NCBI RefSeq assembly: GCF_902833145.1
Contig: NZ_CADFEN010000002.1
Location: forward strand, 186,001-250,000
Direction: 5' to 3'
Length of the DNA stretch: 64,000 nucleotides
DNA from: Burkholderia sp. BCC0506
Lineage (GTDB): Bacteria; Pseudomonadota; Gammaproteobacteria; Burkholderiales; Burkholderiaceae
The position numbers and the translations under genes were made by a program. The notes below the pieces were generated by a model. That model searched no databases, was not told the origin of the DNA, and worked only from the letters and a program-made list of their open reading frames with translations. This document shows positions 34,583 to 45,100 of the stretch, in pieces; positions within the stretch are counted from its first letter, which is position 1; the number at the start of each line of letters is the position of its first letter.

Positions 34583-35242
34583 ATGGATGAATTTTTTGTG
34601 CGAGTGATGGTGGCGGACGATCATCCGTCGTCCGCACTCGGGATGGCGCAGGCGCTCGAGGGCAGCAGCACGATCCGGCTGGTTGGATCGGTTTCGAATT
34701 CGACCGATCTGGTCGCCATGCTGGACGAACGGCCGAGCGACGTGCTGGTGGTCGACTACGTGATGCCGGGCGGGAAATACGGCGACGGGTTGGCGCTGCT
34801 GTCGTTCCTGCAGCGTCGCTACCCTGCGCTGCGCCTCGTCACGATCACGATGATCGACAATCCGAGTGTGTTGCACGCGATCCAGAAGCAGGGCGTGGCC
34901 TGCATCCTGAGCAAGTCGGATGCCATTTCGCATCTGGTGGGCGCGGTTCACGCGGCCTATGTCGGGGCCAACTATCTGTCGCCGTTCATCAAGCAACTGC
35001 TCGAGGGCAGCGAATCGTCACCGAATCAGCGGCCGTTGACCGTTCGCGAGATCGAGGTCGTGCGGCTCTATGGCGCCGGCTACACGGTAGGCGAGATCGC
35101 GACGCAACTGCATCGCAGCAAACAAACCATCAGTTCGCAGAAGTCGAGTGCGATGAAGAAGCTTGGCATCATCCGCGATGCCGATCTGATCCGCTATGCG
35201 AGCGAGGGGGCCCTTCCCGAAGAATCGGGAAGTACCGAATAG
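34583..35242 (+). CDS. RcsB-like response regulator (NarL/FixJ type)
   Basis: 219-residue regulator. Receiver at residues 1-125 with VADDHP, phosphoacceptor D58 in VVDYVMPGGKYGDGLALL and the Lys in CILSKSDA; LuxR-type HTH at about 145-210 (RPLTVREIEVVRLYGAGYTVGEIATQL, then SKQTISSQKSSAMKKLGI). The MPGGKYGDG and TISSQKSSAM stretches are very close to those of enterobacterial RcsB, which is activated by the RcsC-RcsD relay. The start was set at MDEFFVRV behind GGGGAG (5 bases); the ATG at 34565 is an alternative. Flanked by two hybrid kinases, one with an Hpt domain, it is their likely output. Confidence 0.93.
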   Translation: MDEFFVRVMVADDHPSSALGMAQALEGSSTIRLVGSVSNSTDLVAMLDERPSDVLVVDYVMPGGKYGDGLALLSFLQRRYPALRLVTITMIDNPSVLHAIQKQGVACILSKSDAISHLVGAVHAAYVGANYLSPFIKQLLEGSESSPNQRPLTVREIEVVRLYGAGYTVGEIATQLHRSKQTISSQKSSAMKKLGIIRDADLIRYASEGALPEESGSTE

Positions 35243-35933
35243 CAGGCGAGAAAGGCGTGTCATATCGATGACCGGTCAATACCGAGCCGACACGATCGGA
35301 CGGGGTGAAATCCGGCAGCGAAATAGAGGCGAGTGTGGCACCCATCGGCCCGTTGTATTTTGTCCTGTCGGCGATGTTTTACATTTGATCCCGCTAGCGT
35401 GGGCCGGATTGTGCCGATCCTCGGGCATGCGCGCTATCCGGCGTCATTTTGATTCTCGTCGCTTCGTATTTCGTTTTCCTGCAGTCCGTTTTCCGGCGTG
35501 AGCGGTGCGGGGCCGTCGATGCACCGCCGCATCTTGAGCAGGGAGTGGCGACCGAACGCAAGATTTTTGCCGCTTCGACGCCGCAAGGGAATGGGACATG
35601 CACGAATCTTCGTTTTAAAAATCTCGTACACGACATATCGGCGGCCCGTCTTCAACGCGTCCCGACGACGGTCGAGCCGCGCGCGTGGCGCCGGGTCGAG
35701 ATGGGGGGCAGGAAATCGAACTGATTTAGAATGGCCCCGTTTGTCGCGGCATGGGGTACTGGTCGGCACGACCTGGCTCCGCACGCGACGTGTCCTGACC
35801 GATCTGATGGCTTCGACGGAAGCGACGTGACGGAAGCGTTCCGGGGCGGGGTGGTGAAATCGCCGCGGGATGCGGTCGGATCACCCCACGGGCTGAGTTG
35901 TCGTCGTCTCCTTCGGGCTCGAATACCGCGCGT
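35243..35933. other. Long intergenic region before the second kinase
   Basis: About 690 bases with no convincing gene on either strand. The base composition is lower in GC than the coding DNA at 35340-35480 and 35560-35640. It probably contains the promoter of the second kinase and the end of the regulator transcript; no clear promoter pair or hairpin was found. Confidence 0.5.
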
Positions 35934-38900
35934 ATGCCAACCCAACTCAAAGCGCTGTTCGCGCACGATGCGACGCCCGGTCGCAAGCCTTACGATCCGC
36001 GCCGGGCTCGGCGTCATCAACAGTTCCTGCTCTACGGCGGCGGGCTGGCGATCACCCTGTTCATCCTGATCTGCGCGACGCTCGCCGTGCGGCTCGAGGT
36101 ACTCGACTACCTCACGCAGACGCGCAGCACGTTTCTGCGGCACAGTGCGCGGCTGAACGCGGAGCTCTTGCTCCGCAAGGACGTGCTGATTCAGAACGCC
36201 AACCGCGCGCAAGGCCAGTGGCGGCTCGGCGAGCAGGCGTCCGATCGCGAACTGGCGGAGTTCGCCGCCGGTCACGGCAGGATCGTGCGAAAGCGTTTCG
36301 GCGAACTGGCGTTCGTCGGGCTGGGCGACGTCGACGCGGAACATCCGGCCAGCACCTATTCGCGCTACCTTGCGTCGATTCTCCGGCAGTTCGAACTCAT
36401 GTCGACGCAGCCGACCGACTACGGCGGGCGTTCCGGCTACCTGATCGGCGTGGATCAGGCGTTCCTCGGCGTGTATTCGCCGGCGCTGGGTGCCCGGGCG
36501 CTGGCGTTGCCGCCCGGCACCGCGGTGCACGCGCTGATCCGGCAGTTGATGCCGTCGACGCGATTCGATGCGCCGGGCACGAATGCCGTCGAGATCGAGC
36601 GGCGCTTCGATCCGCTGCTCGGGCACGCGGTATTGCGATTTGCCAAGCTTTTGCGCGATGGCGATGGTCGGCCGTTCGCGTGGCTCGTCGTGAACAGCCC
36701 CGTGGAGATCGACCGCATTGCCGCGCTGCGGCCCGGAGAGCCGGCGCTCGGGCTGATCGACCGCGATGCGAATCTGCTCGCGGGCGCGCGGCCTGACAGT
36801 GCGATGGTCGCGCGCGCGCTCGGCGATCTGGGCGCCGATCCGGATCACGAAATCGCGCATCGCGTCGGTTCGCGCTTCATCGTCAGCGATCGTTTGCCGG
36901 ACTTCGATCTGATCCTGGTGATGACCTTTTCGTGGCGCAGCGTCGTCGCCGCCATCGCGACGCCGGCGGGCTTCACGATCGGCATTGCGCTGCTGGCCAT
37001 CGCGTCGATGTGGCTCGCGATCGTCATGTTCGATCGACGCGCGTTGCAGCCGGCCAACCGGCGAGCCGTCCGGCTGATCGAAAGCGACGCGCTGAACCGC
37101 ACGCTGATCCGCACCGCACCCGCCGGACTCGTGCTGCTGTCGGCCGCCGACGGCGACGCGCTGGTCCGCAACGACGCGATGCTCGCCTACGAGCGGGCGG
37201 CATCGAGCCCGCCGCTCGGCAAGCGCATCTGGGAAACGTGGCGCGGCTGCGTGCGCGATGCCGGCGCGCGGCGCGCGGTGACGCAGTTCGAGCTGAGCCT
37301 CGACGCCGAATCGGAAGAGCCGAATTACGTGGCCGTGAGCGTCGTGCGCAGCAAATATCGCGGTGTCGACGCGCTGCTTTGCACGTTGATCGACATCACG
37401 CAGCGCAAGCAGACGGAACAGAAGCTAAGGGAAGCCCGTCAGGCGGCCGACGATGCGAACAAGGCGAAGTCGACGTTCCTCGCGACGATGAGCCATGAAA
37501 TCCGCACGCCGCTGAACGCGATCATCGGCAACCTCGAGCTGATGGAGCGCGCGCCGCTGCCGCCTACCGAGGAGCGGCGCCTCGGGACGATCATGTCGGC
37601 GTCGGATTCGCTGCTGCGTGTCATCAACGACGTGCTCGATCTATCGAAGGCCGAGTCCAACCAGATCGTGCTCGAGCACGTTCCATTCGATTTGCGGGGC
37701 CTGTTGCGCGACGTCGCCGAGATCTTCGGTCCCGTCGCGAAGGCGAAGGGGCTCGCGATCGAATGCTGGATCGAGCCGGAACTGGCGGACGGCTATGTCG
37801 GCGATCCGGTTCGCATGCGTCAACTGGTGTGGAACCTGGTCAGCAATGCGCTCAAGTTTACGGAACACGGGCACGTGACGATCCAAGCGCGGCCCGGTCA
37901 TGGCGACGAGCCGACGCGGGGCGTCGAGATCGGCGTGTGCGACACCGGCATGGGCATTCCGGAGGACAGCCTGCCGACGCTGTTCGACATCTATATCCAG
38001 GCGGATGCGTCGATTTACCGGCGCTTCGGCGGCACCGGGCTCGGGCTGCCGCTGTGCCGCCGCATCGTCGAATTGATGCACGGAACGTTGTCCGTCGAGA
38101 GCCGGCTCGGAGCAGGCTCCACGTTCACGGCCGCGCTGCCGTTGCGCGAGGCCCCGGCGCAGTGGCAGGCGGCGGACGCCGTGGCGCACGTCGCGCCGAG
38201 CCTCCCGCCGGTCGCGGCGCCAGCGGCCGACGACGCGCCGTTGCGCGTGCTCGTGGCCGAGGATCATCCGGCGAGCCGGGCGTTGTTGCGGGATCAGCTC
38301 GACGCGCTCGGTCACGACGCGACGATCGTGACGAACGGCAAGGAAGCGATGCGCACGTACTTCTCGCAGCCGTTCGACATCGTGTTGACCGATCTCGGCA
38401 TGCCGGAGCTGGACGGGTTCGCCCTCGCGAATTTCCTGCGCGAGCAGCGGTCGGTCGTGCCGGTCGTGGCGATGACCGCGCATGCCACCGAGGACGACTA
38501 CCGGCGCTGCGACAGCGTCGGCGTGGTGGAAGTCGTGTTGAAGCCGCTATCGATCGACATGCTCGACGCGGTGCTGCGGCGGCATGGCGGGCGGGTATCG
38601 AAGGCGTCGGACGCACCCGCGCATCACGAGCGTGCCGGTGCGCTGGCAGGTGTGACGGACGAGATTCGCGAGACGCTGCGGGTCGCGACACTCGAGTCGC
38701 TGGCGGCGCTCGATGCTGCATTGATGCATCGCGATCTCGACCGGATCAAGGTCGAACTTCATTCGATGCGAGGGGGGTTTGCGCTCGCGGGAGAGGCGGC
38801 GGGACGGGATACGTGTGCGCAGGCCGAGCGGATGCTGGCCGACGGCGGTGTCGATGGCCTGGCAGTCGGCTGGCAGGCCCTGCGCGCATCGATCGAAGCC

Positions 38901-38954
38901 GCGCTCGAACGCGTGTGCGGTGGCGCGCCAGATGGATCGCGCGACCGCGCCTGA
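35934..38954 (+). CDS. Hybrid sensor kinase with receiver and Hpt domain (Rcs-like relay, second kinase)
   Basis: 1006-residue kinase. Order: membrane segment 25-45, periplasmic domain about 46-338, membrane segment 339-362, PAS-like region (LIRTAPAGLVLLSAADG, ending IDITQRKQTEQKL), HisKA with H521 in MSHEIRTPLNAII, HATPase (NLVSNALKFTEHG, DTGMGI, GGTGLGLPLC), intact receiver (VAEDHP, phosphoacceptor D820 in VLTDLGMPELDG) and a C-terminal Hpt domain with H943 in LHSMRGGFALAG. This is a complete His-Asp-His chain able to charge the RcsB-like regulator. It is related to the first kinase in the sensor layout. A long perfect hairpin overlaps the stop codon. Confidence 0.95.
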   Translation: MPTQLKALFAHDATPGRKPYDPRRARRHQQFLLYGGGLAITLFILICATLAVRLEVLDYLTQTRSTFLRHSARLNAELLLRKDVLIQNANRAQGQWRLGEQASDRELAEFAAGHGRIVRKRFGELAFVGLGDVDAEHPASTYSRYLASILRQFELMSTQPTDYGGRSGYLIGVDQAFLGVYSPALGARALALPPGTAVHALIRQLMPSTRFDAPGTNAVEIERRFDPLLGHAVLRFAKLLRDGDGRPFAWLVVNSPVEIDRIAALRPGEPALGLIDRDANLLAGARPDSAMVARALGDLGADPDHEIAHRVGSRFIVSDRLPDFDLILVMTFSWRSVVAAIATPAGFTIGIALLAIASMWLAIVMFDRRALQPANRRAVRLIESDALNRTLIRTAPAGLVLLSAADGDALVRNDAMLAYERAASSPPLGKRIWETWRGCVRDAGARRAVTQFELSLDAESEEPNYVAVSVVRSKYRGVDALLCTLIDITQRKQTEQKLREARQAADDANKAKSTFLATMSHEIRTPLNAIIGNLELMERAPLPPTEERRLGTIMSASDSLLRVINDVLDLSKAESNQIVLEHVPFDLRGLLRDVAEIFGPVAKAKGLAIECWIEPELADGYVGDPVRMRQLVWNLVSNALKFTEHGHVTIQARPGHGDEPTRGVEIGVCDTGMGIPEDSLPTLFDIYIQADASIYRRFGGTGLGLPLCRRIVELMHGTLSVESRLGAGSTFTAALPLREAPAQWQAADAVAHVAPSLPPVAAPAADDAPLRVLVAEDHPASRALLRDQLDALGHDATIVTNGKEAMRTYFSQPFDIVLTDLGMPELDGFALANFLREQRSVVPVVAMTAHATEDDYRRCDSVGVVEVVLKPLSIDMLDAVLRRHGGRVSKASDAPAHHERAGALAGVTDEIRETLRVATLESLAALDAALMHRDLDRIKVELHSMRGGFALAGEAAGRDTCAQAERMLADGGVDGLAVGWQALRASIEAALERVCGGAPDGSRDRA

Positions 38955-38974
38955 CGGGCCGCGGTCGCGCGATC
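38935..38974. terminator. Bidirectional hairpin between kinase and TpsA genes
   Basis: Perfect 15-base stem (38935-38949 with 38960-38974, GATCGCGCGACCGCG and its complement) around a 10-base loop that contains the kinase stop codon. A second hairpin, 9-base stem CCGGCCGGC / GCCGGCCGG (38983-38991 and 38997-39005), lies between it and the end of the converging TpsA gene. Neither has a long T-run; both probably serve to end converging transcripts. Confidence 0.65.
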
Positions 38975-39016
38975 GTTCGAAACCGGCCGGCAGCGCGCCG
39001 GCCGGCTACGCCGACG

Positions 39017-41950
39017 TTACCTCACGGGGCCGTAGACGAACTTGCCGTCGACCTTCCCGAGGTTCAGGCCGATCGTGTTGACATCGCGCGCGGGGCCGAA
39101 GGTCGAACTCGAGTCGATGCTGCCATAGTTGAGCGCGACCAGGCCGCCCTGGAACGCGGTGCTCTGCCACTGCGGCAGGTTCAGCTTCGAGCCTGAACGG
39201 GATGAACGAATCGTGCCCGAGTTCTGCGCGACGAGGCCGCCGAGATCCGATCCCTCACCGCCGATCGTACCGGTCGACGTCGAATCGGCGATCAGTGCGC
39301 CAGCATCGTTGACGCCGACGAGGCCACCCACCTGCGAACGCTGCGCGGTGACGTTACCCGTTGCCGACGCGTGACGAACGATGGCGTTGCCGCCGCGATT
39401 CGTGCCGATCAGGCCGCCGGCCAGACTGTTGGCGCCGGCGAGCACGTTGACGCTTGCCTTCGCGGTGTCGATCGTGCCGGTGTTCACGCCGACGAGGCCG
39501 CCCGCCTGGCTCTTGCTGCCGGCATTCACCGCACCGGTTGCGCTTGCGTTGCCGATGAAGCCGCCATTGACGCCCGCGAGACCGCCGATCTGGTTGCTCG
39601 TCGTATCGGTCACGATGCTCTTCGATGCGACGTCGTTCAGCTTGCCGTCGGTGTTGCCGGCGAAGCCGCCGATCGATGCCGCGCCGCTTGCGTTCACCTT
39701 GCCCGATGCACTGGCGTGCTCGATCGACGCGCCGTTATGGTTCCAGCCGACGAATCCGCCGACGTGGCTGCTCTTGCCGGCCGTCACGTCGACCGTTGCC
39801 ACCGCGCGGCGGATCGTGCCGCCGTCGTTGTGGCCGACGAGGCCGCCGACGTTCGCGTGGTTGCCTGCCGTGACGCGGCCGCCGGCCGAAACGTCGGAGA
39901 GCGTGCCCGTATTGGTGCCGACGAGGCCGCCCACGCTCTGCACGTTCGCGTACAGGCCCGGATAGCTCGACCCTGCGACCATGACGTCGGCGCTAGCGTG
40001 GCTGTCCGCGATCGAACCGGACATGTTGTAGCCGACCAGCCCGCCCACCGAGAACGTGTTGGCGCTGCCCGCGATCTTGCCGGCGAACCGCGCGCGGTCG
40101 ATCTGGCCGGCGACATTCCGGCCGACGAGCCCCCCGATCATCGTCCATCCCGTCTTGCCGGTATAAGCGACCGCCGTGTTCGTCGCAGAGACGTTCGACA
40201 GGCGGCCGCCGAAGTTGTCGCCGACGAGACCGCCGATGGCCGCGTTGCCGTTCGAGTTGTCACCGGTGACGGCAACGGAGTCGAGCGCCAGGTTCGCGAT
40301 GCGACCGCTGTTCTTCGCGAACAGGCCGACTGCGTATTGGCCCGGATTGGCAACGTTCAGGCGGCTGACGGTGTTGCCGAGGCCGTCGAAATCGCCGGTG
40401 AACGCACTGTTGGCACCGATGCTGCGGAAGTTCGCGCCGCGGCCGTCGATCGCGTTGCCGACCACGTAGCGGCCGTTCAGGTCGTTGTCCACGCGACGCA
40501 GATCGTCGACGGTGTGCAGGACCTTATAGTCGTGGCCATTCGAGCGGAACGATGCGTTGTCGCCCGACAGCGTGACGGCCTTGCCGGACGCGAGCGTATG
40601 GCCGTTCCTCGCGTTCAGCCCGAGGTGTGCCGCGCGACCGGTGAGGCTGACCGCATCGTTGACGTGGATCGTATCGGCGGCATCGACACGCAGGCTCGCG
40701 TGTTCGCCGGTGGCGGACACGGTGCGTTGCAGGTCGACATTGCCTTGCTGCGAAGCCAGCGTCAGTGCGTTGTCGCTGTTCCACGCGAGCGGGCCGTCGA
40801 CGCTCAGGTCGCCTTGCGTATTGGTCAGTGCGACGTTGGTGGTGCCGAGGTTGCGCGACAGCGTGTCCGCCGCGATCGAGCGATCACCGCCGTTCGTGCC
40901 GTTCACGCCCGCGTTGGCCGCTTCGATCGACCACGTGCCGGCGGTGTTGCCTGCACGCGTGTCGACGTTCGTATCGGCGGCGACGTTCACGCGCTGGCCG
41001 CGCGTGACGACCGAACCGGTCTGCGCGCCACTGGCGTCGAGCGTGCCACCGACGTTGACGGTGTCGCCGTCGAGCGAGATCTTGCCGCCGCGGCTCGCAA
41101 GCCCCTTCGCCTCGATCGTGCCGCTGTTGTTGACCACGGCGTTGAGCAGGTTGCCCGCCGCGCGTGCGGTCATCAGCACTTCGCCGCCGTCGGCCTTGAG
41201 CATCCCGCCGTTGGTCGCTTGCGCATCGACCGCACCGCCTTCGACCTGAAGACTGAGCAAATCGTTGCCGTCGAAGTTGACCTTGAACGCATTGCCTGCG
41301 CCGAGCGCGACGCGGCCCATCTTCGCCTGAATCACGCCGTTGTTCGACACGCGCGCGCCGAGCAGCGCGACGCTGCCGCCGTCGGCCGCGGTGATCTTGC
41401 CGTCGTTGACGATCGATGCGGCGGAGTGACCGGCGAAGCGATAGTTGCCGGCGAGGAAGTCGGCGTCGGAAATGGCTTGAGTCGACGCGACGAGACCACC
41501 GACGTTGACCTGCGCGCCGGAGCCGAACACCATGCCGTTCGGGTTGACGAGGAAGACCTTGCCGTTGGCGTCGATGCTGCCGTGGATCTGGCTGCCGTTG
41601 TTGCCGATGACGCGGTTCAGCGCGATGGACTGGCTGCCGGGTTGATGGAACGACACGCGTTCGCCGCCTGCGACGTCGAACGACTGCCAGTTGGTGACGA
41701 GTTTGTCGGTGTGCTGGTTGACGGACATCGACTTGCCGTCGACGTCGCGCAGGATATCGGCCTTGCCGGCGGTGATGGCTTCGCCGGTGGGCAGTGCGAA
41801 GGCGGGCAGCGCGGCGAGGCCGAGCAGGGAGACGGCAGCGGCGGCGAGGCGCTTGCCGCCGGCGGACTTGCCGTGCCGGCGCGCGGTTTCCCCGACAGCG
41901 CTCCAGCAACCCTGGGCCTGGTTCCATACGAGTGCGTAGGTCTTGTTCAT
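39017..41950 (-). CDS. FHA-like TpsA exoprotein with GLUG repeats (copy 1)
   Basis: 977-residue two-partner-secretion exoprotein. Residues 1-28 form an extended signal peptide region (MNKTYALVWNQAQGCWSAVG), followed by a hydrophobic core ending near ALPAFALP; residues about 53-310 are the TPS/hemagglutination-activity domain with NPNGM at 136-140; the rest is beta-helix, and from about residue 540 a run of GLUG-type repeats (GGLVGxNxGTI pattern). The C-terminus is short without a CDI-like toxin part. It is the third and last exoprotein gene downstream of the shared TpsB gene. Likely an adhesin. The last part, after the repeats, differs from the other two copies. Confidence 0.93.
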   Translation of the reverse strand: MNKTYALVWNQAQGCWSAVGETARRHGKSAGGKRLAAAAVSLLGLAALPAFALPTGEAITAGKADILRDVDGKSMSVNQHTDKLVTNWQSFDVAGGERVSFHQPGSQSIALNRVIGNNGSQIHGSIDANGKVFLVNPNGMVFGSGAQVNVGGLVASTQAISDADFLAGNYRFAGHSAASIVNDGKITAADGGSVALLGARVSNNGVIQAKMGRVALGAGNAFKVNFDGNDLLSLQVEGGAVDAQATNGGMLKADGGEVLMTARAAGNLLNAVVNNSGTIEAKGLASRGGKISLDGDTVNVGGTLDASGAQTGSVVTRGQRVNVAADTNVDTRAGNTAGTWSIEAANAGVNGTNGGDRSIAADTLSRNLGTTNVALTNTQGDLSVDGPLAWNSDNALTLASQQGNVDLQRTVSATGEHASLRVDAADTIHVNDAVSLTGRAAHLGLNARNGHTLASGKAVTLSGDNASFRSNGHDYKVLHTVDDLRRVDNDLNGRYVVGNAIDGRGANFRSIGANSAFTGDFDGLGNTVSRLNVANPGQYAVGLFAKNSGRIANLALDSVAVTGDNSNGNAAIGGLVGDNFGGRLSNVSATNTAVAYTGKTGWTMIGGLVGRNVAGQIDRARFAGKIAGSANTFSVGGLVGYNMSGSIADSHASADVMVAGSSYPGLYANVQSVGGLVGTNTGTLSDVSAGGRVTAGNHANVGGLVGHNDGGTIRRAVATVDVTAGKSSHVGGFVGWNHNGASIEHASASGKVNASGAASIGGFAGNTDGKLNDVASKSIVTDTTSNQIGGLAGVNGGFIGNASATGAVNAGSKSQAGGLVGVNTGTIDTAKASVNVLAGANSLAGGLIGTNRGGNAIVRHASATGNVTAQRSQVGGLVGVNDAGALIADSTSTGTIGGEGSDLGGLVAQNSGTIRSSRSGSKLNLPQWQSTAFQGGLVALNYGSIDSSSTFGPARDVNTIGLNLGKVDGKFVYGPVR
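41011..41950. repeat. Triplicated TpsA 5' segment, copy 1
   Basis: About 940 bases coding for signal and TPS domain, near-identical to 44611-45550 and 48238-49177. Direct repeats, all in the same orientation, spaced about 3.6 kb; a substrate for homologous recombination. Confidence 0.85.
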
Positions 41951-42018
41951 ATCTTCCTTCTCGCTGAAGAAGTAGCAGCCGGCAGAGCGGATTGACCGGT
42001 CGACCGGCGATGGGGCCA

Positions 42019-42034
42019 GCGGCCGGACGGCCGC
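42019..42034 (-). other. Small GC hairpin between TpsA copies 2 and 1
   Basis: GCGGCC-GGAC-GGCCGC lies in the 153-base gap between copies 2 and 1. A stronger hairpin sits in the matching gap between copies 3 and 2. It may end or process part of the transcripts. Confidence 0.4.
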
Positions 42035-42103
42035 CGGCCGGGATTCGCCACGGCCTCCGACCATGCCGGTGCGGACATGGCCGGAGGCACGAGCGCTGGA
42101 GCG

Positions 42104-45100
42104 TTAGTTCATCGCCAAGCCGTAGTTGACGCCGATGAGCGGACCGGAGGTCTGCCCATAGCCAGCCACGGTTTCGACGCGGCTCGTGGTCGACGAACCG
42201 GCGATGGAGATCCAGCCGAAGTTGCCGCCGATCAGCCCGCCGAGGACGGCGTAGCGTCCGCCGGAAACCGTGCCGCTCGAGGACGACGCCAAGATGTTGC
42301 CGCCGTTGAAGCCGACGAGGCCACCGACGAAGCTGCCATTGCCGCCCTTGACGGACCCGGTGGCCCGGGACTGTTTGACCGAGCCGATCAGTTCGCCGAC
42401 GAGGCCGCCGACCCGGCTGTCCGCGCCGGCCTCGACATTGCCCGATGCGATCGACGCGTCGATCGTGCCGCTCTTCTTTCCTCCGACCAGGCCACCTACT
42501 CCGACCAGGCCACCCGCGACGGAATTGTTGCCGGCCTTGACTGCACCGCTTGCCTGCGCGCCGACAATCTGTCCGGTATTTTGGCCGACCAGGCCGCCGA
42601 TCGAACCCTTGACACCGGCCAGCACGTTGCCGCTGGCAGTTGCCTGTCGGAGGGCGCCGCTGTTGGTTCCGACAAAACCGCCCGCCTTGCTGGTGGAGCC
42701 GACCGTCACGTTGCCCGATGCCTCGGACGCGTTGATATCGCCGGTATTCACGCCCGCGAAACCGCCGGCCGAACTCCCGTTGCCGGTATTCACGTCCCCG
42801 AAGGCGTTCGATGCTTCGATGCGGCTGCTGTTCGTTCCCGCGAAGCCGCCAGCCACGCTGTCGATGCCGGCCATCACGCTGCCTTCGGCCCGCGACGTTT
42901 CGATGAACCCGTCGTTGAGACCCGCAAAGCCGCCGACCGTCGATTTGCCCGCAACCTTGACGTTGCCGTGCGCGACCGAGGCATGAATGGCGCTATCTTT
43001 GGCGGCACGGCCAACAAAACCGCCTGTCCAGCTGTTCGCGCCGCCGAACACGTTGCCTGTCGCAGTCGACCCGTCGATGCCGCCGGCGTTGAAGCCGATG
43101 AAGCCGCCGGCGCTGCCGTCGTTGCCGATCGTTACGTTGCCGTGTGCCTGCGATGCGCTGATGTGGCCGTAGCTCGAGGAGGCGAAACCGCCCACCGTGC
43201 CGCCCCGTCCACCCACGACGTCGCCGTCGGCCGTCGATGCGTCGATCGTGCCGCTGTTGCCGCTGACCAGTCCACCGGCCAAGCTGTAATCGCCCACGGT
43301 GACTTTTCCGCTCGCGCGCGACGCCGAGAGGGTGCCTGCATTGTGGCCTGCCAGGCCGCCCGCCACCGCTTTCAGGCCAGCCGTGACGGTCGTCGTCGAC
43401 GCGGAGGAGTCGATGGCGCCATAGTTCACGCCGACGAAACCACCGAGCAATCCTCCTGTATTCGTCGTGGCGATGCTACCGGCGCTCGACGACGTTTCGA
43501 TGCGGCCATCGTTATGGCCAGCGAAGCCGCCCGCCTGGACGAAGGAGCCAGTCGTGACCTGAACATTGGCGTGACTGTTGCGGATCGTTGCTGCCGTCAC
43601 CGAGCCCGGCTTCGCGAGGTTGGCCCCGACAAGGCCGCCGATCACATACGAATCGCGGTCGCCCTGGACACGCCCGGTCACGGTCGCGCGATCGATCGTG
43701 CCGTAGTTGTAGCCGACCAGACCGCCGGCGTTGGCGGGTCCTTTGATCGTGACGGCGACATCCTTGGCCGCCACGTTGGAGAGCGTGCCGAAGTTGTCGC
43801 CGGCAAGCGCGCCGGCCGCGGTCGACGTGCTGTTGGGCAGACCGGTGGCGTTCACCGTGATGTTTCGCAGGCCGAGGTTCGAGATCCGCCCGGTATTGGT
43901 GGCGAACAGGCCGACGGCGCGCTGGCCCGTGTTGGAAACGTTCAGGCGGCTGACGGTGTTGCCGAGGCCATCGAATACGCCGGAGAACGCTGCGTCGCCG
44001 CCGATGCTACGGAAGCCCGCGTTCGCGCCGTCGATGGCGTTACCGACCACGTAGCGGCCGTTCAGGTTGGCGTCGACGTTGCGCAGGTCCGCAACCGTGT
44101 GCAGCACCTTGTAGCCTTCGCCGTTCGAACTGAACGATGCGTTGGTGCCGGACAGCGTGACGACGGCGTTGTCATTCGTGAAGTCGTGGCCATTCTTCGC
44201 ATTCAGTTCGAGGTGCGCGTTTTGGCCGGTCAGCTTCACCGCGTCGTTCACGTGAATCTTGTTCGCAGCGTTGACCGCCACGCTGGCGTTCGTACCCGTT
44301 GCCGACAGTTCGCGTTGCAGATCGACGTGGCCCTTCTGCGAGGTCAGCGTCAGCGCGTTGTCGCTCGTCCACGACACCGGGCCGCCAACCGTGAGATCGC
44401 CTTGCGTGTTCGTCAGTGCGACGTTGGTGGCGCCGAGGTTGCGCGACAGCGTGTCTGCATCGATCGAGCGAGCGCCACCGGTCGTGTCGTTCACGCCTGC
44501 GTTCGCCGCTTCGATCGTCCACGTGCCTGCCGTGTTGCCGGCGCGCGTATCGACCTGTGCGTCGTTTGCGACATCGACGTGATCACCACGCGTCGTGACC
44601 GAACCCACCTGCGCGTTGGCTTCGGCAGCCGACGTGTCGAGGTTGCCCGCGACGTTAACCGCGCCGCCGTCGAGCGTGATCTTGCCGCCGCGACTGGCGA
44701 GCCCTTTCGCTTCGATCGTGCCGGTGTTGTTGACCACGGCATTGAGCAGATTGCCCGCCGCGCGTGCGGTCATCAGCACTTCGCCGCCGTCGGCCTTCAA
44801 CAAACCGCCGTTGGTGGCCTGCGCGTCAACCGCGCCGCCTTCGACCTGCAGGCTGAGCAGGTCGCTGCCGTCGAAGTTGACCTTGAAGGCATTGCCTGCG
44901 CCGAGCGCGACGCGGCCCATCTTGGCCTGGATCACGCCGTTGTTCGACACGCGTGCGCCGAGCAGCGCGACGCTGCCGCCGTCGGCCGCGGTGATCTTGC
45001 CGTCGTTGACGATCGATGCGGCGGATGTACCGGCAAAGCGATAGTTGCCGGCGAGGAAGTCGGCGTCGGAAATCGCTTGAGTCGACGCGACGAGACCACC

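Noticed and set aside
35394-35830. Overlapping frames of 80-116 codons on both strands in the region before the second kinase
   Set aside because: None shows a ribosome site, domain or codon bias like the neighbours.
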